Assembly: GCA_030837265.1 (NCBI GenBank)
Contig: JAUPKV010000062.1
Span: forward strand, 1 to 5,444
Source of the DNA: Methanobacteriota archaeon
GTDB taxonomy: Archaea; Halobacteriota; Methanosarcinia; Methanosarcinales; Methanosarcinaceae
Length of the DNA: 5,444 nt
Direction of reading: 5' to 3'
Every line of letters starts with the position of its first letter. Position 1 is the stretch's first letter. The translations under genes were made by a program, and so were the position numbers. Below, in pieces: positions 1 to 5,444 of this stretch. The notes beneath the pieces are model-generated. The model had not been told where the DNA came from and did no database searches. It saw nothing but the letters and a program-made list of their open reading frames with translations.

Positions 1-494
1 ACTTCATGAAGGCAGCCGTTAAAGCTTCTCCAATTCCCTGTCATGTTGACATGGGTATGGGTGTCGGCGGAATCCCCATGCTTGAGACTCCTCCGATTGA
101 TGCCGTTACAAGGGCAAGCAAGGCAATGGTCGAAATTGCCGGCGTCGACGGCATATAGGTCGGAGTCGGCGACCCATTGGGTATGCCGATCTCCCACATA
201 ATGGCTTCAGGTATGACTGGAATTAGGGCTGCAGGAGACCTCGTGGCTCGGATGGAACTCTCAATGAACATGCGGATCGGAGAGGCAAAGGGGTTCGTTG
301 CAAAGAAACTGGGAGTGGATGTTCTCTCTCTGACCGATGAACATGTCATGCGTGAACTGCGTGAGGAACTCGATATAGGAGTTATTACTTCTGTTCCAGG
401 GGCTGCAAAAGGTATTGCGGCGAAAATGAATATCGAGAAGCTGCTTGATATCAGGATCAATTCCTGCGAACAATTCAGAGCTCAGCTTGTCTGA
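1..494 (+). CDS. mtbB: Dimethylamine methyltransferase MtbB, 3' part, amber codon read as pyrrolysine
   Basis: MtbB transfers a methyl group from dimethylamine to its cognate corrinoid protein MtbC in cytoplasmic methylotrophic methanogenesis. The open frame enters from the left edge (first full codon at 3) and runs through an in-frame TAG at 156-158 to TGA at 492-494. The protein context is conserved on both sides: [17 protein letters not shown] and then VDGI before the amber, and [13 protein letters not shown] after it. Exactly 111 codons follow the TAG, which matches the known MtbB layout (467 residues, Pyl356) and not MtmB or MttB. By that numbering the window starts near residue 305. An ORF caller that stops at TAG would wrongly start a short gene at TTG 177 or ATG 183. 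The 26-nt gap to the permease suggests an operon. Identification of the family is confident; which mtbB paralogue it is cannot be told. Confidence 0.95.
156..158 (+). other. In-frame UAG pyrrolysine codon of mtbB
   Basis: TAG lies in the mtbB frame between codons for Asp-Gly-Ile and Val-Gly-Val-Gly. Homology continues on both sides, so it is a sense codon here. In this family the position carries pyrrolysine in the active site, which is proposed to bind and present the methylamine to the corrinoid. The tRNA that would decode it (pylT) lies about 2.15 kb downstream. Confidence 0.95.
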
Positions 495-509
495 GAAGGA
501 ATCAGCAAA

Positions 510-516
510 AAGGTGA
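510..516 (+). promoter_or_regulatory. Ribosome binding site of the permease gene
   Basis: AAGGTGA ends 4 nt before ATG 521 and supports that start. No TATA-like promoter is visible in the 26-nt gap after mtbB, which fits co-transcription. Confidence 0.7.
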
Positions 517-520
517 TTTT

Positions 521-2053
521 ATGACTAATAATAATGGTTCTGATTCCCAAATAGACTGGCAATATGCAGAAGAATGTAGCAGAGGAAGTTGTGATTTAAA
601 TGGACTTACAAGAAGTATTGACTGGAAACAGGGACTAGCAATAGCTCTTGGAGTTCCTCTATTAATTCTGCCCTCAATCGGTTATCTCACAAATTATGTG
701 TGGGCCTTTTCAATCATGATATGGGGGTTAACAGTCCTGCTAGGGTTTTTCCAGAATCTTGCATATGGGGAGTTAGCAACGGTTCTGCCACAGGCATCGG
801 GTTTGCCAGGCTACACTCAGATTATTTTTGGCTCGAATACCGATGAAAACAATGATAAAACTTTCAATATAGGGAAATTTATAGGAGGTTTCAGTGCTTG
901 GGGTTATTGGTTAGGCTGGAGCCCCGTGCTTGCAATATATGCGATACTGATAGGAAGTTACCTGCACGACTTAATTCCACTTTTTAGTGGTATTCCTCAA
1001 ACACTTTTTAATTTAGGGATTGGAGCAGTGGTTTTCGGATCAATGATTCTCATAAATTCTAAAGGACTTAAAAACGGAGCCAATCTTGGATATGCACTGG
1101 CTGTTGTATCTCTCATCCCTCTAATGATTATTATCCTCGCCCCGTTCTTTACTGGAAACTTCCATCTTTCCAATATCACAGGTGCCTGGCTACCTCAAGA
1201 CTGGACCTGGGACCTAAAGCACATTTTAATTCTTCTCGGACTTTTTGCAATGGCTGAATGGAGCGCCTGCTCCTGGGAAACTGCAGCAATTTTCGGACCC
1301 GAGTATAAGAACCCAAACACGGATACTCCAAAAGCGCTGCTTGTGTGCGGTGTAATTTGTCTTATACTTTATGTGCTAGTCCAGACATCGGCTATTGGAT
1401 CTCTTGGTGTTGATGGAGTGCTTGCGGATTCTGTATCCCCAATGCTGCCACTTGCAAAGCTTTCATTAGGTACAATTGGGGGTTCGATCTCCATTATCAT
1501 GCTGGTTGCAGCCATGATTTTGATTATCCAGACAGCTTTCCTTTCGTCGGCAAGGTCAATATACTCAATGTCTACTGAGGGCAACTTACCAGCGATATTT
1601 AAGAAATTGAACGCAAATGGAAATCCGATGAATGCAATGATCGCAGATGCTATGTTTAATATGTGCTTGATCCTTCTAGGAACTCCTACTGCGATTCTGG
1701 CAGCTTCTGCGATAGGGTACATATTTTCAAACGGTATCAGTCTTTTTGCGTACGTAAAGGCTAAAAATGACCCCCGATTCGCAAACCTTGAGAGGCCCTT
1801 CAAAGCACCACGTGGCTGGAAAGTAATAGCATTGATAACTGGAATTCTAAACATTCCTCTCTTCCTTATAGGAATTGTATATTTAAACAGCCTTGAAGTG
1901 GGTTGGATTGCTACAGGAGTTGGCTTTTTCATACTATGTCTTTACACCCCAATCTGGTTCTTTTCTCAGAATGAGGCAAAGAAAGCAGCGATGCTAGCAA
2001 AAGACAGAAATGCGAAAGAAAAAGAAACGATTTCAGCTGAGATGCCTGTGTGA
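521..2053 (+). CDS. APC-superfamily permease, probable methylamine transporter
   Basis: This is a 510-residue integral membrane protein of the amino acid/polyamine/organocation (APC) type. About 12 hydrophobic helices can be placed near residues 36-56, 60-80, 123-148, 163-180, 188-210, 235-257, 272-292, 316-340, 372-390, 391-412, 433-454 and 460-481. The N-terminal ~35 residues are polar and contain two Cys (C19, C24). The C-terminus is a charged Lys/Glu/Ala tail from about residue 484. The FKAPRGWKVIA stretch (427-437), before helix 11, is typical of APC carriers. Methanosarcina methyltransferase operons commonly carry such permeases (mttP, mtmP, mtbP), assigned to methylamine uptake mainly by context. 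Lying 26 nt after mtbB, this one most likely imports dimethylamine or a related methylamine. Substrate is inference, so no gene symbol is given. The gene is intact, starts at ATG with a good RBS and ends with TGA. Confidence 0.88.
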   Translation: MTNNNGSDSQIDWQYAEECSRGSCDLNGLTRSIDWKQGLAIALGVPLLILPSIGYLTNYVWAFSIMIWGLTVLLGFFQNLAYGELATVLPQASGLPGYTQIIFGSNTDENNDKTFNIGKFIGGFSAWGYWLGWSPVLAIYAILIGSYLHDLIPLFSGIPQTLFNLGIGAVVFGSMILINSKGLKNGANLGYALAVVSLIPLMIIILAPFFTGNFHLSNITGAWLPQDWTWDLKHILILLGLFAMAEWSACSWETAAIFGPEYKNPNTDTPKALLVCGVICLILYVLVQTSAIGSLGVDGVLADSVSPMLPLAKLSLGTIGGSISIIMLVAAMILIIQTAFLSSARSIYSMSTEGNLPAIFKKLNANGNPMNAMIADAMFNMCLILLGTPTAILAASAIGYIFSNGISLFAYVKAKNDPRFANLERPFKAPRGWKVIALITGILNIPLFLIGIVYLNSLEVGWIATGVGFFILCLYTPIWFFSQNEAKKAAMLAKDRNAKEKETISAEMPV

Positions 2054-2093
2054 GAATACTTAAAATCAGCCTAAACCAGCACAGAATCTTCAT

Positions 2094-2115
2094 TTCGGAA
2101 CATTTTTGTTCCGAA
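2094..2115 (+). terminator. Hairpin after the permease gene, candidate 3' end of the mtbB-permease transcript
   Basis: TTCGGAAC and GTTCCGAA form a perfect 8-bp stem around a 6-nt loop (ATTTTT), 40 nt after the permease stop. It is followed by a T-rich stretch (TATTTATACTTT), which suits archaeal termination or 3'-end stabilisation. An operator role is possible because the palindrome lies just upstream of TATA-like sequence. Whether transcription ends here is inferred. Confidence 0.5.
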
Positions 2116-2124
2116 TATTTATAC

Positions 2125-2139
2125 TTTAAATATATAATA
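2125..2139 (+). promoter_or_regulatory. A+T-rich TATA-like stretch, weaker upstream promoter candidate
   Basis: TTTAAATATATAATA could bind TBP, and a start about 25 nt downstream would lie near 2160. It is less well placed for pylT than the box at 2183-2190 and overlaps the T-rich sequence behind the hairpin, so it may be only base composition. Confidence 0.25.
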
Positions 2140-2175
2140 TTACTTTTCTAATGTAAATCAGGCCAGTTAACTAAT

Positions 2176-2190
2176 CGAAAGATATATATA
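2176..2190 (+). promoter_or_regulatory. Probable pylT promoter (BRE plus TATA box)
   Basis: CGAAAGA (2176-2182) resembles a purine-rich archaeal BRE and runs directly into TATATATA (2183-2190). Archaeal spacing puts the start site near 2210-2215, giving a leader of roughly 95-100 nt before the mature tRNA 5' end. The primary transcript would need 5' trimming by RNase P. Confidence 0.5.
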
Positions 2191-2308
2191 ATTGCAAGTA
2201 GGTAATAGGTTACTGTATTCCGATATGTGGGACACGAAATAAAAAATCTAAATCAAAATGAATCAGGGAAGATATGTTGTCAAAAATGGACAAAGAATTT
2301 GTCAAGGA

Positions 2309-2377
2309 GGAAATCTGATCATGTAGATCGAATGGACTCTAAATCCGTTCAGCCGGGTTAGATTCCCGGGGTTTCCG
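2309..2377 (+). tRNA. pylT: tRNA-Pyl, anticodon CUA (amber decoding)
   Basis: The 69-nt body folds into the unusual tRNA-Pyl shape. The acceptor is GGAAATC (2309-2315) with GGTTTCC (2370-2376) and discriminator G2377. A single base (T2316) links acceptor and D arm. The D stem is GATC/GATC (2317-2320, 2326-2329) around a 5-nt loop. The anticodon stem is 6 bp (2331-2336 with 2344-2349, including one U·G pair), with CTA at 2339-2341. The variable loop is only 3 nt (2350-2352). The T arm is CCGGG/CCCGG (2353-2357, 2365-2369) with a 7-nt TTAGATT loop that lacks the TTC sequence. Apart from acceptor position 6 it matches the Methanosarcina sequence I remember. That position gives a U·G wobble where I recall C-G. 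The three bases after the discriminator are CTA rather than CCA, so CCA must be added after transcription. It is charged by PylS and reads UAG in mtbB. Confidence 0.97.
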
Positions 2378-2396
2378 CTATATTTCTGAATCCCCC

Positions 2397-2421
2397 AAGA
2401 ATGCATTTACATTGCATTCTT
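2397..2421 (+). terminator. Hairpin 20 nt after pylT, candidate terminator or processing signal
   Basis: AAGAATGCA and TGCATTCTT form a perfect 9-bp stem around a 7-nt loop (TTTACAT), followed by TTATTA. Placed just past the tRNA and before a separate TATA box for pylS, it could end or slow the pylT transcript. That would allow tRNA-Pyl to be made in excess over pylS mRNA. This role is inferred from position and structure only. Confidence 0.45.
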
Positions 2422-2440
2422 TATTACGTTCAGTTTGAGC

Positions 2441-2448
2441 TTTATATA
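2441..2448 (+). promoter_or_regulatory. TATA box for a possible separate pylS promoter
   Basis: TTTATATA is an exact match to the common archaeal TATA consensus. The expected start site is near 2470-2475, giving a pylS leader of about 140-145 nt. The upstream TTGAGC is only a modest BRE. pylS may also be read through from the pylT promoter. Confidence 0.45.
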
Positions 2449-2597
2449 GACCGGATGACATTTCCTAAGTCTTTCAAACCTCAATTTGGGATAGTTCCTG
2501 TTTTCCGGACAGCTGCCAGCAAATTGCTACGCTGTACTCATCTCAACAAGTAGGGATTCTGCAAATACTGTTTCTTGGAAATATCCGGGCTTTTTAA

Positions 2598-3878
<1,281 letters not shown>

Positions 3879-3882
3879 GAGA

Positions 3883-3897
3883 AGGGGTGAGAGTTTG
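3883..3897 (+). promoter_or_regulatory. pylB ribosome binding site and TTG start
   Basis: AGGGGTGA (3883-3890) sits 4 nt before TTG 3895. From this TTG the first 25 residues align without gaps to the PylB N-terminus I recall (M. barkeri, ending FQLSD), and no ATG or GTG lies nearby in frame. TTG is a weak start codon, so low expression is likely. Confidence 0.75.
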
Positions 3898-4947
3898 TTC
3901 CAACGAACGTCACTGAAAGAACTTGAGGGATTAGGTGAAGCAGTCATTAAAGGTTTTCAATTATCTGATAATGACCTGAGGGCTCTCCTCACTCTTGAAT
4001 CCAAAGAGGAACTGGAAAAACATTAACTTGCAGCCCGAACGGTAAGAAATCATCAATTTGGGAATAGAGTATTCCTTAATTGTTTCATCTATTTTTCTAC
4101 CTACTGCAAAAACCTGTGTACTTTTTGTTATTATAACTGCAAAAACAATATCAGACGTTATCGCCTGACAAAAGATGAAATAGAAGAAACCTGTAGAGCC
4201 TTAAAGAGAGCAGGTTTTCATATGATTGACCTGACTATGGGAGAAGACCCTTACTTTTATGAAGATCCGAACCGCTTCATTGAGCTTGTCCAGATAGTAA
4301 AAGAAGAACTTGGGCTTCCTATAATGATTTCTCCAGGCGTGATTGGTAATGCAGCTCTGTTGAAAGCCAGGGAAAAAGGAGCAAACTTCTTCGCCCTTTA
4401 TCAGGAAACATATGATAAAAGACTCTATCGCCAACTCAGAGTAGGGCAGTCATTCGATGAACGTATAAATGCCCGCCGTTTTGCAAAGGAACTTGGATAT
4501 TGCATAGAAGACGGAATTCTCACAGGAATTGGGAATGGCATCCAATCGACAATTCAATCCCTCAGAGGAATGAAATCAAATGACCCTGATATGGTCAGGG
4601 TAATGACCTTTCTACCCCAGGCAGGAACTCCCCTTTCAGATTTTAATGATAAGTCGAATCTTTCGGAGCTTAAAATCCTTGCAATTCTCCGGCTAATGTT
4701 TCCTGAATGTCTGATCCCCGCCTCCCTTGATCTGGAAGGCATTGACGGGATGGTTCCTCGCTTAAATGCCGGGGCGAATATTGTGACCTCTATTCTTCCA
4801 TCCAATTCCCAATTGGAAGGTGTTGCAAATTACGATCGTGGGCTTGAAGAGCGGGACAGAGATATTAAAAGTGTAATTAAAAAGCTCGAAAGTATAGGAA
4901 TGAGACCTGCACGGCAACCTGAGTTTGAAGCAGTCCTGGGATGTTAG
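3895..4947 (+). pseudogene. pylB: 3-methylornithine synthase PylB, interrupted by an in-frame TAA at codon 44
   Basis: PylB is a radical-SAM mutase that rearranges L-lysine to (3R)-3-methyl-D-ornithine, the first step of pyrrolysine synthesis. The frame from TTG 3895 to TAG 4945-4947 is 350 codons, the length of M. barkeri PylB, and aligns end to end without indels. The early part reads LRALLTLESKEELEKH, then TAA at 4024-4026, then LAARTVRNHQFGNRVFLNCF. Known homologues have Leu-Tyr at the His-stop position. The radical-SAM cysteines (CKNLCTFC, 4105-4128) lie after the stop. No ATG, GTG or TTG occurs in frame between the stop and ATG 4222, and a product from 4222 (241 residues) would lack the cluster-binding motif. 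The rest (DLTMGEDPYFYEDPNRF, SLDLEGIDGMV, NAGANIVTSILP, ending EAVLGC) is well conserved, so inactivation is recent or the TAA is a sequence error. pylC does not follow. TAA is not the pyrrolysine codon, so PylT should not rescue it. Confidence 0.85.
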
Positions 4948-4957
4948 ATCGAAAACC

Positions 4958-5065
4958 GGTTCTGTAAAGTCTTCGTTGGCCAATACTATGAAACTCATCA
5001 TAACATTAGCAGTCGCCTTCCTCAAAAAACATTATCTAGCTAGCAGACGAAGACTTTACAGTACC
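4958..5065 (+). repeat. ~108-bp element bounded by 19-bp inverted repeats (MITE-like)
   Basis: The arms are 4958-4976 (starting GGTTCTGTAAAG) and 5047-5065 (ending CTTTACAGTACC). They are reverse complements over 19 positions with one mismatch, including a perfect 15-bp core (4962-4976 and 5047-5061). They enclose 70 bp with no recognisable gene, only a 32-codon frame at 4988-5086 that I do not consider real. The loop is too long for an ordinary terminator. The form fits a miniature inverted-repeat element or a solo remnant of an insertion sequence. No clear target-site duplication is seen. It sits 10 nt after pylB, where pylC would be expected. I cannot assign an IS family. Confidence 0.55.
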
Positions 5066-5315
5066 AATTTACCAACATTTTATTAATATGATGGGTTTTT
5101 CCCTTTATTCGGGTATTTTCCGCAATTTTCTTCAAAATTTAGCCAAAACCCTAACGTTCTGTATGAAAAGGTTCATGTTTTGTCCTTCGTAGAATATGCA
5201 CAGATTTACAAAATGAAATTATTTTTGGATAAAAAGGAATATTGAATCTTTAAATCGAAAAAAAGGAATGCGGACATATGCCAGATTGGCCATTATATAA
5301 TTAGGGGTAAAGGCC
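5066..5315. other. A+T-rich gene-free stretch between the inverted-repeat element and the next gene
   Basis: With the element before it, this completes a gap of about 370 bp without a gene (4948-5315). I see no ORF with family resemblance on either strand, no RNA gene and no strong hairpin. Weak TATA-like sequences occur at 5248-5255 (CTTTAAAT) and 5291-5300 (CATTATATAA). The first is better placed to serve the gene at 5316. The second is too close to the ATG to give a leader containing the RBS. No remnant of pylC or pylD is recognisable. Confidence 0.5.
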
Positions 5316-5444
5316 ATGAAGGGTGTCCATCGTTTAGATGTCAAAAGTGCTGAACAGAATTTTCTCTCTGAAGTCGAGTATGACTTTGAACTTGCACCTG
5401 GAGTCTCCAGGTCTATCCTTGAATCTGTCAAATTTCACTTTGAC
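5316..5444 (+). CDS. Start of an unidentified protein, possibly DUF1670 family (3' end outside window)
   Basis: ATG 5316 is preceded by AGGGGT (5303-5308, 7 nt away), and an in-frame TAA at 5298-5300 excludes an earlier start further out. The frame stays open for 43 codons to the window edge. The protein opens MKGVHRLDVKSAEQNFLSE and continues with an acidic, mixed amphipathic stretch, with no signal peptide or membrane segment. It does not match the N-terminus of PylC or PylD. From memory the opening resembles Methanosarcina proteins of unknown function of family DUF1670; this is tentative. Existence as a gene is likely from the RBS and codon pattern, but no function is proposed. Confidence 0.6.
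   Translation, partial: MKGVHRLDVKSAEQNFLSEVEYDFELAPGVSRSILESVKFHFD

Noticed and set aside
41..460. 139-codon open frame on the minus strand opposite mtbB
   Set aside because: It is antisense to a clearly conserved gene, has a low-complexity Ser/Pro/Ile composition, and shows no RBS or family resemblance.
177..494. Short separate gene starting at TTG 177 or ATG 183
   Set aside because: It is the MtbB C-terminus; MtbB homology continues upstream through the amber codon.
1369..1932. 187-codon open frame on the minus strand inside the permease gene
   Set aside because: It is a shadow of the permease coding sequence, with no start signal and no recognisable domain.
2304..2326. Perfect Shine-Dalgarno-like AAGGAGG followed by ATG TAG
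   Set aside because: It overlaps the tRNA-Pyl acceptor and D arm, whose structure explains these bases. An ATG followed at once by TAG is a chance start-stop.
2509..2535. Possible riboswitch-like fold (ACAGC/GCTGT around an inner AGC/GCT) in the pylS leader
   Set aside because: The stems are short with internal loops and resemble no riboswitch class I know; such pairing is expected by chance.
4024..4026. The pylB TAA as a recoded codon read by tRNA-Pyl
   Set aside because: The anticodon CUA pairs with UAG, not UAA, and no other suppressor is visible in the window.
4222..4947. A separate 241-residue protein starting at ATG 4222
   Set aside because: The homology to PylB extends upstream in the same frame to 3895. 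A product from 4222 would lack the radical-SAM cysteines, and no good RBS precedes that ATG.
4988..5086. 32-codon frame inside and beyond the inverted-repeat element
   Set aside because: It is very short, has no RBS, and extends through the right repeat arm without any recognisable transposase similarity.

Overview
The window comes from a methylotrophic methanogenic archaeon of the genus Methanosarcina or a very close relative. The diagnostic signs are a dimethylamine methyltransferase gene (mtbB) read through an in-frame amber codon, an amber-decoding tRNA-Pyl gene (pylT), a pyrrolysyl-tRNA synthetase of the Methanosarcina type (pylS), and archaeal promoter and ribosome-binding-site signals. 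The species cannot be fixed from memory. The PylS sequence is clearly related to, but distinct from, the M. barkeri and M. mazei proteins.

Layout, all on the + strand: (1) bases 1-494, the 3' part of mtbB with the pyrrolysine UAG at 156-158; (2) 521-2053, a 12-helix APC-type permease just downstream, probably a methylamine transporter co-transcribed with mtbB; (3) 2054-2308, an A+T-rich spacer with a hairpin after the permease and TATA-like boxes for the next unit; (4) 2309-2377, pylT; (5) 2378-2615, a spacer with a hairpin after pylT and a good TATA box in front of pylS; (6) 2616-3878, intact pylS; (7) 3895-4947, pylB, full length by alignment but broken by an in-frame TAA at codon 44; (8) 4948-5315, a gene-free, A+T-rich junction that begins with a ~108-bp element bounded by inverted repeats; (9) 5316-5444, the start of an unrelated reading frame, possibly of the DUF1670 family.

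Functionally, mtbB needs pyrrolysine at its amber codon. PylS charges tRNA-Pyl with pyrrolysine, and the tRNA reads that UAG. The permease probably brings in the methylamine. PylB makes (3R)-3-methyl-D-ornithine from lysine, the first step of pyrrolysine synthesis, and is normally followed by pylC and pylD. Here pylB looks inactivated and pylC/pylD do not follow. The main point of interest is therefore a truncated pylT-pylS-pylB cluster with an intact decoding half and a broken biosynthetic half. The simplest reading is a secondary pyl copy in a genome with a complete pylTSBCD elsewhere, but the window alone cannot show this.
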